In this document: piece after piece, positions 19,148-26,782 of the stretch
Layout of the letters: each line of letters begins with the position of its first letter
How positions within the stretch are numbered: the first letter of the stretch is position 1
NCBI RefSeq assembly: GCF_017875325.1
Contig: NZ_JAGGMN010000001.1
Span: 1,116,001-1,180,000, forward strand
Length of the DNA: 64,000 nucleotides
From: Methanofollis sp. W23
Lineage (GTDB): Archaea; Halobacteriota; Methanomicrobia; Methanomicrobiales; Methanofollaceae
Direction: 5' to 3'
The notes under the pieces: model-generated
Database searches by the model: none
Seen by the model: the letters and a program-made list of their open reading frames with translations, nothing else
What the model was told of the DNA's origin: nothing
Program-made: the position numbers and the translations under genes

Positions 19148-19623
19148 TTTGTAGAAGTGCTCATGAGTCAGGAGCACGCCCCAGGCATGCCGCATGAAAA
19201 GATTTTCATGGTAATTTCTCTGGATGGCTGTCTCTGCGGGGGGTTGGCCACCCCACCCGGTCCCCCGCGCGAGCGATCGATGGCAGACGGCACTACGCTC
19301 TCCATGGTCATTGATGGTGCCTTCCCAGCCTTCTCTTCATTCCGGGGGTCGGGGGGCAGCGCCCCCGGCACCGATGTTTGGGGAGGCGTGATGATCAGAC
19401 GTGACGCCCCCCTCGCAGCATTTTCCCCGTCGTCTCGCGCCGGGGGGCGTTGCCCTCCGGACCCCCCACGGACGAAGATAGCCGAGGGGCGGCGATGAAA
19501 CAGGATACTCACTGTTGCCCTGTCACGATTGAAAGAGATCTCTCCGGACTCTGAAACTCTGCTCAGGCAAATTTTCATCGCGTATGCGTGAACCCGGGGT
19601 TCATGCCGGGTTCAACAGGCCCC
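19148..19623. repeat. long repeat-family element, 476 bp
   Basis: A left end TTTGTAGAAGTGCTCATGAG (19148 onward) and a right end GGGTTCATGCCGGG with TTCAACAGGCCCC (to 19623) bound three GC hairpin modules near 19235-19265, 19345-19375 and 19435-19475. GGTGCCTTCCC at 19318-19328 pairs with GGGGAGGCG near 19380. It fills most of the divergent gap between two membrane-protein genes. Confidence 0.55.
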
Positions 19624-19717
19624 CGAGATCCGAAAAACCCGACCTGAAACATTCTGTGAGAGAATATCTTTCTATACAGATTCCCATCCTCTGATCAGGG
19701 CGGAGGATACAAACGGC

Positions 19718-20995
19718 GTGATACCAGGGAAAAAAATACTCATTGCGCTTGCCTTGCTGGTCCTTGCAGCCAGCTTCGTCGGGGACGGTGCGGCAGGACC
19801 GGTCGCCGACGCCGATGAGGTCGCCCAGGGAACGGTGGCGGCCTACGAGGAAGCGGGATCCATCTCGACGACGGTGGCGGTGCACAGCCCAGGGGCCCGC
19901 GACGAAGAGATCCTGATCAGGGCAGAACCGCCCGAGCGTTTCAGGGCCGACCTCCTGGAACCTGTGTATCACGACGGCATCGGGGTCGTCGTCGTACGTG
20001 ACGGCCTTCTGTGGAAATACTGGCCGCCGACCGCCGATTTCCCGGCGATGAGAGGCGCCACAACAGACACCTTCTCGGACGTTCCGGGCACATATCTTGA
20101 GACCGCCGTCACCGCGCTCAGGGGCACGACCGCTGGCGAGGCGCGGACGGCAGAGCATGACGGCCGCCCTGTCTATCTGCTCCGGACCGGAGCGCCGGCG
20201 GACCCCTGGCCGTTTCCCGCAGAGACTGAAGATCTCAGGATCATGATCGACGCCGGGAGTATGGAGATTCTTGAAGTCGAAGGGCTTGACCGGGACGGGG
20301 CGGTACTCCTGACCGCGGAGTTCAGGGACATGAAGATCGGCGTCCTCCTCCCTGAGGACACCTTTGCCTTCACTCCTCCGAAGAGCATCTGGCAGAGGGT
20401 TCCCGGGGTGACCGGCATGCCGCTCATGGACCTGGCCTTCTTCCTCTCTCATCTCCTCTTCTTTGCTCCAGATCTTGCCGCTGTCTTCCATGCCTGGCCC
20501 TATCTCAGCTACCGCAAGGTTTCCAGAGAGAATATCCTCGAGAACAGGACCAGACGACGGATCTACGAGACGGTCAGAGCAGCGCCGGGCGCCCATATGC
20601 GCATGCTCTCCAGGCTGACCAGGACAAACATCGGCACCCTCCGCTATCATCTTGCACTCCTCCAGGATACCGGCAAGATCGTCGCCGCACGTGCCGGAGG
20701 GTATGTACGCTACTATGAGAACTGCGGCAGATACGATGAGAGCGAGATGAAGATCCTCGGGTCTCTCAGGAATGAGGCGAAGAGCACGATCATTTCCCTT
20801 CTTATCACAGAACCAGGACTCAGTCGCAAAGAGATCGCCGCACACCTCGGGATCACGCCCCAGGCGGTCTCCAGACATCTGAAACAACTCTGCGACGACG
20901 GGACCGTGGAACCTGGAGAAGATGGACGCACCGTCAGGTACCGTCTTGATGCACGGGCCAGGACCTTTCTCGATGACGTCCTGGCAGGAAAGTAA
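19718..20995 (+). CDS. membrane-spanning regulator: LolA-like sensor plus two winged helices
   Basis: This 425-residue protein starts with a signal or anchor helix (KKILIALALLVLAASFV) followed by an external domain (about 25-235) of LolA/RseB-like beta pattern (AEPPERFRADLL, GLLWKYWPP, VYLLRTG). A hydrophobic segment (MDLAFFLSHLLFFAPDLAAV, about 236-260) precedes a cytoplasmic half with two winged-helix domains: one near 285-345 (LSRLTRTNIGTLRYHLALLQ) and an ArsR-like one near 350-420 (SRKEIAAHLGITPQAVSRHL). It looks like a one-protein signal path from envelope to DNA (inference). The GTG at 19718 has GGAGG upstream at 19702-19706. Confidence 0.8.
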   Translation: MIPGKKILIALALLVLAASFVGDGAAGPVADADEVAQGTVAAYEEAGSISTTVAVHSPGARDEEILIRAEPPERFRADLLEPVYHDGIGVVVVRDGLLWKYWPPTADFPAMRGATTDTFSDVPGTYLETAVTALRGTTAGEARTAEHDGRPVYLLRTGAPADPWPFPAETEDLRIMIDAGSMEILEVEGLDRDGAVLLTAEFRDMKIGVLLPEDTFAFTPPKSIWQRVPGVTGMPLMDLAFFLSHLLFFAPDLAAVFHAWPYLSYRKVSRENILENRTRRRIYETVRAAPGAHMRMLSRLTRTNIGTLRYHLALLQDTGKIVAARAGGYVRYYENCGRYDESEMKILGSLRNEAKSTIISLLITEPGLSRKEIAAHLGITPQAVSRHLKQLCDDGTVEPGEDGRTVRYRLDARARTFLDDVLAGK

Positions 20996-21011
20996 AAAAA
21001 GATATTGAGGA

Positions 21012-21869
21012 TTATTCCTCAGCCTGCTTCTTCGTAGTCTTCTTGGTGGCCTTCTTTGCAGGCTTCTTGGTAGACTTCTTCGTAGTCTTTTTTGCAGGCT
21101 TCTTTGCAGGTTCTTCCTCCTTCGCCTCTTCTGGAGCCTCTGCCGGTTCCTCAACAGCGGCTTCGGCGGGCTCTTCTGCGGCGGCCTCTGCAGGCTCCTC
21201 CTTCGGGAGCTCAGGGCGCTTGAAGGACTCAACAAAGACGACTTCCTTGACCTCTTCGATGTACTCGAAGGTCTGGTAGACGACGACCCCGCGGGACATG
21301 GTCCAGCGCTTGTCATAGTTGATCCCTGCCGGCAGGGTCACGGTCAGGACGCCGTCCTCGAAGACGACATCCATGTCGCGGCCAGAGAAGAGCTTGATGA
21401 AGCCCTGTGCCTTCTCCACCACATCCTCCACGACCCCTTCGATCGTGTAGGTGTACGAGAGCGCCTGGCCTGCAAGCGGGTGGTTGAAGTCGATGACGGC
21501 ACGCTTGCCGACCACATTGACGACAACGCCCTCGCGCTCACCGGTCTGGACACGCATGCCCGGTTTGGGCTTCTCTCTGAAGTTGTTGGTGCTCACCGAC
21601 TCGACGAGCTTTGGGTCGTGCGGCCCAAAACCCTTCTCGGCCGGCACCTCGACCTCGTTCTCCTCGCCGATCTCCTTGCCGACAAGTGCTTCGTCAAGCC
21701 CCGGGATCACGTGGCCGCTCCCGACACGGATGACGATCGGGGCATAGTCCTTCTTCGGGTTCTTGATGTCTGCCTTCTCGGCCTCGGCCTCGATGGTGGT
21801 GTCAAAGACCTCGCCTTCGATACGACCGATATAATTGAGTCTGATGACGTCTCCTTCCTGGATTGCCAT
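21012..21869 (-). CDS. FKBP-type peptidyl-prolyl isomerase, SlyD-like, Lys-rich tail
   Basis: This 285-residue protein has an FKBP domain with an insert-in-flap segment, as in archaeal SlyD-like chaperone isomerases (GHVIPGLDEALVGKEIG, EKGFGPHDPKLVE, DFNHPLAGQALSY). It would speed proline isomerisation and bind unfolded chains. The last ~30 residues are a tail of KKPAKK/TTKK repeats, preceded by an acidic Glu-Ala-Pro repeat (PAEAAAEEPAEA). The two oppositely charged repeats are unusual and may bind nucleic acid or ribosomes (inference). It is divergent from the CYTH gene, with a TATA-like TTAATATAG upstream. Confidence 0.92.
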   Translation of the reverse strand: MAIQEGDVIRLNYIGRIEGEVFDTTIEAEAEKADIKNPKKDYAPIVIRVGSGHVIPGLDEALVGKEIGEENEVEVPAEKGFGPHDPKLVESVSTNNFREKPKPGMRVQTGEREGVVVNVVGKRAVIDFNHPLAGQALSYTYTIEGVVEDVVEKAQGFIKLFSGRDMDVVFEDGVLTVTLPAGINYDKRWTMSRGVVVYQTFEYIEEVKEVVFVESFKRPELPKEEPAEAAAEEPAEAAVEEPAEAPEEAKEEEPAKKPAKKTTKKSTKKPAKKATKKTTKKQAEE

Positions 21870-21925
21870 GGATACACCTTGTCTATATTAAGTCATGACG
21901 AAGATACTTAAATGGGTGCCATCGG

Positions 21926-22447
21926 ATGTTTGAAGTCGAAGCAAAGATACGGGTTCCAGATCTCGAAGAAATACGGGCGCGGCTTGTCAGGGTCGGTGCG
22001 ACCACGCCGATCTCCAGCGATCAGCGTGACGTCTATTACAACCACCCTGACAGGGACTTCAGGGAGACCGACGAGGCACTCCGTCTCAGGTACGAGGACG
22101 AACGGTGCACGGTCACCTACAAAGGTCCGAAGTGTATCTCAAAGAGCGCCAAGGCGCGAGAAGAGTTCAATGTCACCGTCGAGTCGGGGGCGGTGATGGA
22201 GGAGGTCTTTGTCCGCCTGGGTTTCAGAAAGAGTGCCGAAGTCAGGAAACACCGGGAGGAGTTCGCTCTTGGGACTGCGTCCGTCGCCCTCGACGAGGTC
22301 GAGGGGCTTGGGAGTTATGTCGAGATCGAGGTGATGGTCCATGACCTGGACGCCGGGGCCGAAGACGAGATCGCCCGCATAAAAGGGGAACTGGGGATCG
22401 AGGGCGACCACATCCCGCAGTCCTATCTCGAACTTCTCACAGCGTGA
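21926..22447 (+). CDS. CYTH domain protein (class IV cyclase / triphosphatase)
   Basis: This 173-residue protein has the CYTH signature ExExK at its start (EVEAK, residues 3-7), basic strand residues binding triphosphate (LRLRYED, VTYKGPK) and an acidic ALDEVEGLGSYVEIEV segment that binds metal. Family members include CyaB adenylate cyclase and thiamine or inorganic triphosphatases, and the archaeal reaction is uncertain. The promoter is the short gap shared with the FKBP gene, where CTTAAATG at 21907-21914 is a TATA-like box. Its end overlaps the convergent phosphoesterase by 11 bases. Confidence 0.88.
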   Translation: MFEVEAKIRVPDLEEIRARLVRVGATTPISSDQRDVYYNHPDRDFRETDEALRLRYEDERCTVTYKGPKCISKSAKAREEFNVTVESGAVMEEVFVRLGFRKSAEVRKHREEFALGTASVALDEVEGLGSYVEIEVMVHDLDAGAEDEIARIKGELGIEGDHIPQSYLELLTA

Positions 22448-23078
22448 TCAGGTCGATCGTGATCTCGCCCGGGTCGTCGCCGAAGGTGAGCATGGCGCAG
22501 TTGCCCTCGGCGGCCGGGCCAGGGTTGACGACCTTGACCCCGTCCACCTCGACGACGCCCTTGTGCTCGTGCATGTGAGCGCAGCAGACCAGGTCGAACT
22601 CCTTGAGGTGGGCCCTGACGCTCGTGCTCCCGACATGGGTGTCGCCCGCCAGATCGAGGACGCCGTGTGGAGGCGGGTGGGAGATGAGCACGTTGTGAAC
22701 GTTTCTGTCCATCAAGGCGGTGCCCTGCGTGATCAACCGCTCGATCTCCTCTTCCTGGAGTTCGAAGGGGGTGTCGAAGGGGGTCGGGTTCGAGCCGCCG
22801 ATCCCTGCCATCGAGATCTTGCCCATCGTGAAACTTGCCCCATGAAGGTTGACGCACTCGGAGCGTTCGATGGAATCGCAGATCTCGCGAGGGTCGCAGT
22901 TGCCGGGCACCACGAAGCAAGGGACGTCGATGAACGACCCGATCTTGCCGACCAGGTCGCACGGCCCAAACTGCGTGAGATCACCGGCAATAATGACAAA
23001 GTCGGGCTTCAGGTCAAGAAACGCATCCATTTTGCCCAACTGGCCATGGATATCAGCCAGCAATAACACTTTCGTCAT
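22437..23078 (-). CDS. calcineurin-like metallophosphoesterase
   Basis: This 213-residue protein has the five metallophosphoesterase motifs: LLADIHG near the start, IAGDLTQFG, GNCD, ISHPPPHG and CAHMHEHKG. The two-metal centre suggests cleavage of a phosphoester; the substrate is unknown. It is related to archaeal YfcE/MJ0936-like enzymes. Its ATG overlaps the TGA of the upstream radical-SAM gene by four bases, showing translational coupling, and it ends the three-gene operon 24614-22437. Confidence 0.92.
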   Translation of the reverse strand: MTKVLLLADIHGQLGKMDAFLDLKPDFVIIAGDLTQFGPCDLVGKIGSFIDVPCFVVPGNCDPREICDSIERSECVNLHGASFTMGKISMAGIGGSNPTPFDTPFELQEEEIERLITQGTALMDRNVHNVLISHPPPHGVLDLAGDTHVGSTSVRAHLKEFDLVCCAHMHEHKGVVEVDGVKVVNPGPAAEGNCAMLTFGDDPGEITIDLITL

Positions 23079-24199
23079 GATAGAACATCTGAATGGTTCT
23101 TAAAAAACCTTCTCTCAGGATCGTCCCATGATCCTGTGATCCTCCCTGCGAGGGCGAGCTGGCCGAGGGCCTGCTGCGTCTCGGGGAGGAGAGGCCGCGG
23201 CGCCATCCCGGCCATCGGGGTTCCAGGAAGCGGGATGAACCGGTGGACATGGGGCTTGCCGTTTCTTGCGACCTCGCGGATCAGCGAAAGTGTCGCCGCT
23301 TCGTCTTCGTCCTCGTCGCAGGGGAGGCCGACGATGAAGTCGACCACCGGGAGGAGGTCGTGGTCCCGGCAGAGGTCGAGCGCCTGCTCGACGTCGGCGA
23401 CGGTGTGGCCGCGCCTGAGCGCCTTGAGCACCCGATCTGAGCCGGACTGCGCCCCGAAATGGAGACGCCGGTTGGCACAGTAGGTGGTGATCAGGTCGAG
23501 CGCCTCCTCTGAGATGCACTCAGGGCGCACCTCTGAGGGGAAGGTCCCAAAATAGATCCTGTTCTTGTGGAGGGCCTGGAAGAGTTTCTCCACCCTATCG
23601 AGTCTCAGGTGAACGCCGTCAGAACCGTAGGCAAGGGCATTGGGGGTGACGAACCGCGCGTCCCTGAACGCCGTGGCGGCGCGTGCGATCTCGTCGACAG
23701 GCCGGTGACGCATCCGGTGACCAAAGATCCGCGGGGTCTGGCAGTAAGCACACCCGAAGGGGCATCCACGCGAGATCTCAAGATACCCTTTGAACTGCGA
23801 GAACGGGGGGTACGCCGGGAGATATACCGTATGGTCGGGCGGGCAGATCCCCCCTTCCCTGGTGGCCACGCCCGGCACCTCTCCGGCTTCACCGGCCTTG
23901 ATCGCGTGCAACAGGCGCGGGAGGGTCCATTCCCCCTCGCCGACCACCACATAGTCGGCGTACGCCGCCGTCTCCATCGGACAGGCCGTGGCATGCGGGC
24001 CGCCGACGATGGTGGTGCACGGGGCCGAGGCGATCTCGACCCTGAGATGGGGGGCGTTGAGCGAGTTGAGACTGTAGCAGGTGACGTCGCCCTCAGGGGC
24101 CTTTACCGGCCTGAGCCTGAACCCCTCGCCTTCGCAGGCGGCGTACAGGGCGGCGAACGAATTTCTCGCGTGGGTGATCTCCCGCCAGTTCACCTGCAT
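23075..24199 (-). CDS. B12-binding/radical-SAM protein, MJ1487-like family
   Basis: This 374-residue enzyme has an N-terminal Rossmann-like B12-binding-type domain (about 1-120, IVGGPHATACP) and a radical-SAM core with CPFGCAYCQ, whose three cysteines bind the 4Fe-4S cluster that cleaves S-adenosylmethionine. It matches the archaeal TIGR04013-type family, for which I know no proven reaction. The classic DxHxxG cobalamin motif is not visible, so B12 binding is doubtful. It sits between a DUF126 gene and a phosphoesterase in an operon. Confidence 0.88.
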   Translation of the reverse strand: MQVNWREITHARNSFAALYAACEGEGFRLRPVKAPEGDVTCYSLNSLNAPHLRVEIASAPCTTIVGGPHATACPMETAAYADYVVVGEGEWTLPRLLHAIKAGEAGEVPGVATREGGICPPDHTVYLPAYPPFSQFKGYLEISRGCPFGCAYCQTPRIFGHRMRHRPVDEIARAATAFRDARFVTPNALAYGSDGVHLRLDRVEKLFQALHKNRIYFGTFPSEVRPECISEEALDLITTYCANRRLHFGAQSGSDRVLKALRRGHTVADVEQALDLCRDHDLLPVVDFIVGLPCDEDEDEAATLSLIREVARNGKPHVHRFIPLPGTPMAGMAPRPLLPETQQALGQLALAGRITGSWDDPERRFFKNHSDVLS

Positions 24200-24209
24200 G
24201 GGGCGCCCC

Positions 24210-24614
24210 TCATGCGTCCCAGGCGGCCGTCCCCTCGTCGCCGTCGACGGTCACCTCGGTCCCGTCAGGCAGGTCGGCGAGGGCGACCTCGAGGCGGTCG
24301 ACCATCGGGATCCCGCCCATGATCGCACCGGTGGCGATGATCGGTTCGGCTTCGGTGTTGATGATCGCCGCCGGGGCTTTTTCGTTTCTGCTGAGGGCGT
24401 ACATAATATATGATCCGACCGTCGAACCTTTGCCGTACGGGAAGGCAAAGACTGTCCCGGCGATGGACTGTCCCTGGAGGGGGTGCCCCTCCTCCATGAT
24501 GACGCCGGTCTCGGGGTCGACCCCGGATAAGAACGAGAGCGGTGCATCTGAGACCAACAATTTTCCAGACGCTACGCCTCTTGCAATACCTCTTCCTTTG
24601 ACTATCACTTCCAC
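24210..24614 (-). CDS. phosphomevalonate dehydratase small subunit (DUF126)
   Basis: This 134-residue protein is a swivel domain of the aconitase-X small-subunit type: GRGIARGVASGKLLVSDAPLS near the start, then GHPLQGQSIAGTVFAFPYGKGSTVGSY, AAIINTEAEPI and GIPMVDRL. The archaeal enzyme made of this and a large AcnX subunit dehydrates 5-phosphomevalonate in the archaeal mevalonate pathway to isoprenoid lipids. The large subunit is not in this window. The GTG at 24614 gives the family start VEVIVKGRGIA. It is divergent from the second PAN gene, 39 bases away. Confidence 0.88.
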   Translation of the reverse strand: MEVIVKGRGIARGVASGKLLVSDAPLSFLSGVDPETGVIMEEGHPLQGQSIAGTVFAFPYGKGSTVGSYIMYALSRNEKAPAAIINTEAEPIIATGAIMGGIPMVDRLEVALADLPDGTEVTVDGDEGTAAWDA

Positions 24615-24627
24615 ACCTAATAAATGG

Positions 24628-24654
24628 TATAAAGACTCCACTATATTAGAGACA
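24628..24654 (+). promoter_or_regulatory. TATA box for leaderless second PAN transcript
   Basis: TATAAAG at 24628-24634 lies about 23 bases before the ATG at 24654, the spacing at which archaeal transcripts start. No ribosome-binding site is seen, so the mRNA is probably leaderless. Confidence 0.6.
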
Positions 24655-25814
24655 TGGAAGACTCAGTGGTTAACGTCAGCAATGACAATGACCTGTATAA
24701 AATTCAGCTTCAGGAGATGAAGGCAAAGATCCTGGATCTGAAGATGCAAAACGAGTTGCTCCAGAAAGAGGTCAACCAGCTGCGCCGGGAGAACAACCAG
24801 CTCAAGCGCGTCCCCCTTTTTGTTGCTGCGGTCGTGGACAAACTCGGCGACGGTGAGGTCTACCTCAGGCAGCAGGGCAACAACCAGGAATATATCACCA
24901 GGGTCAACCCCGAGCTCTATGCCGAGTTGAAGACCGGAATGAAGGTGGCGGTGAACAACGCCCTCTCCATCGTCAAGACGGTCGGGACCATCTATGACGC
25001 CCGCGTGCGGGTGATGGAACTGGAATCTGTCCCTGAGACCACTTTCGAGCAGATAGGCGGACTGAAAGAGGAGATCGAGGAGGTGCGTGAGGCGGTCGAG
25101 TACCCGCTCACGAGGCCCGAGATCTTCGAGGAGGTCGGCGTCGAACCCCCGAAGGGCATCCTCCTGCACGGTCCCCCTGGTACCGGCAAGACCCTCATCG
25201 CCAAGGCCGTGGCGCATAATGCCGAGGCCGAGTTCATCAGGATGTCGGGCTCTGAACTGGTCCACAAGTTCATCGGCGAGGGCGCCCAGCTTGTGCGGGA
25301 ACTCTTCACCTTTGCCCGCGAGCACACCCCGGCGATCGTCTTCATCGACGAGATCGATGCGGTGGCAAGCATGCGGACCAACGACGGGACGTCTGGCAGC
25401 GCCGAGGTCCAGCGGACGCTGATGCAGCTCCTGGCCGAGATGGACGGCTTTGACAACCGGGGCAATGTGCGGATCATGGCGGCCACCAACCGTGTCGATA
25501 TGCTCGACCCCGCCATCCTCAGGCCAGGACGGTTCGACCGGATCATCGAGATCCCGGTGCCAGACACCGACTCTCGCCGCGAGATCTTCAAGATCCACAC
25601 GGCAAAGATGAACCTCTCAGGGGTCGGCATCGAGAACCTGCTCCCCGAGACCGAGGGAATGACCGGCGCCGAGATCCAGGCGATCTGCCGGGAGGCCGGG
25701 ATGCGTGCGGTCCGCCGGAGCGCCAGGAAGGTGGAGCATGCCGACTTCCTTGAGGCCATCAAGAAGGTCGGGCACACCGAGAAGAACGCACCTGACTCCA
25801 GGATGTATATCTAA
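24654..25814 (+). CDS. pan: proteasome-activating nucleotidase PAN with HbYX end
   Basis: This 386-residue AAA ATPase has a coiled coil (about 12-52), OB domain (55-115) and ATPase core with GPPGTGKT at 173-180, IVFIDEID near 230 and RPGRFDR. Its last three residues are MYI, a hydrophobic-Tyr-X motif by which PAN opens the 20S proteasome gate. It is probably the canonical regulator in this genome. Compared with the 8183-9421 paralogue, the N-terminus and coiled coil differ strongly while the core is conserved. The next gene starts five bases after its stop. Confidence 0.95.
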   Translation: MEDSVVNVSNDNDLYKIQLQEMKAKILDLKMQNELLQKEVNQLRRENNQLKRVPLFVAAVVDKLGDGEVYLRQQGNNQEYITRVNPELYAELKTGMKVAVNNALSIVKTVGTIYDARVRVMELESVPETTFEQIGGLKEEIEEVREAVEYPLTRPEIFEEVGVEPPKGILLHGPPGTGKTLIAKAVAHNAEAEFIRMSGSELVHKFIGEGAQLVRELFTFAREHTPAIVFIDEIDAVASMRTNDGTSGSAEVQRTLMQLLAEMDGFDNRGNVRIMAATNRVDMLDPAILRPGRFDRIIEIPVPDTDSRREIFKIHTAKMNLSGVGIENLLPETEGMTGAEIQAICREAGMRAVRRSARKVEHADFLEAIKKVGHTEKNAPDSRMYI

Positions 25815-25818
25815 AGAT

Positions 25819-26217
25819 ATGCACCTGCTCCTCATCCCGCGTGAGGGGACCGACCTCTTTCATACTCTTTTTGCATCCGAGACCAGCAGAGAGATACTCA
25901 GGTTTTACCGGCCGCAGAAGGCGGAGTGCGGGGTGGTGATCGACGTGATCTCCCTTGGCGCCGCCCTCTCTCTTGCCGCCGAACTGCGGTGGTACCTGCG
26001 GCGTTATGTCGCTCTCACCCTCCTCGAAACCGAACCAGGACGCTACTGCACCCTCGGATATGCAAGGGCTATCGACCACCGGGAGATCAATCCCGACCGT
26101 CCGCCTGAAGCCCGCCGGCACCTCGTCGTGAGGGGCGGCAGGGTGAGAGAGGCAGGGGCGGACGAGGAGGGCGCCGTCGAGGTCTGGGCATTGCCGGGAG
26201 AGAAGGTGTCCCTCTAA
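25819..26217 (+). CDS. conserved protein of unknown function, downstream of PAN
   Basis: This 132-residue protein starts MHLLLIPREGTDLFHTLFAS and contains a long central helix (LGAALSLAAELRWYLRRYVAL) and a LETEPGRYCTLGYARAID segment. No family could be named with confidence; it may belong to a methanogen DUF such as DUF5804. It begins five bases after the PAN stop, so it is almost surely co-transcribed with pan and may serve protein turnover (inference). The start was set at the ATG right after the PAN stop, since earlier codons overlap pan. Confidence 0.72.
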   Translation: MHLLLIPREGTDLFHTLFASETSREILRFYRPQKAECGVVIDVISLGAALSLAAELRWYLRRYVALTLLETEPGRYCTLGYARAIDHREINPDRPPEARRHLVVRGGRVREAGADEEGAVEVWALPGEKVSL

Positions 26218-26261
26218 GGGGTCTGGAAGATCGGATCTGGAGACACTCTTTTGATCGCGCT

Positions 26262-26624
26262 GTGGCGGGGGACGGCGTCGCCGGATGTCAGGATCTTACT
26301 CTCAGGCTTTCGGGCCCAACCATTATCGTGGGGAATGCGAGCAAGAGCGCAACTTATGTCATATTCATCTATTCTGCCTTCCCGAGGCAATCGTGGTCAC
26401 GGGGGTCTGGGCGGCACTCGCCCCCGGTGCGTACGATGGGGGAAGGCACGTCGATCAGATCGGCCCCCCTATCATTGAATCTTTCCTGTTGTCTCGCTCC
26501 GGGGGGTTTCACCCCCGAGACTCCCCACGGACAGAGGATACGCGGGGGCGGCACTACAACAGCCATCTCATTTTCATCCGGTATGCTTGAGCCAGGGGTT
26601 CATGCCGAATTCTACAAAGTCAGA
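26262..26624. repeat. repeat-family element in convergent gap
   Basis: The region has a CCTTCCCGAGG to GGGGGAAGGCACG arm pair around GGGGCGGCACTCGCCCC near 26400-26430, then a TCTCGCTCCGGGGGG module with an ACCCCCGAGACTCCCCACGG partner. It ends with GCTTGAGCCAGGGGTTCATGCC and ATTCTACAAAGTC at about 26609-26621. The module order agrees with 10790-11107 and 28430-28745. The remaining bases to 26782 hold nothing recognised. Confidence 0.5.
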
Positions 26625-26782
26625 TGATCGAGTCCGTCCCTCCTCTCCAAGCCCTTATGTTCGGTCTTCCTTCTCCGACCGCATCTCCCTGGAGTTGGGG
26701 CAACACTCTTATCCTTCGCCAGGAACCGGGATTGCGAGGAGCAGAGATCAGCATAAAGACTCTGGCAGACCGGGCGGACCGT

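Noticed and set aside
19168-19578. 136-codon frame in a repeat element on the minus strand
   Set aside because: It follows the hairpin modules only and is not preserved in other copies of the family.
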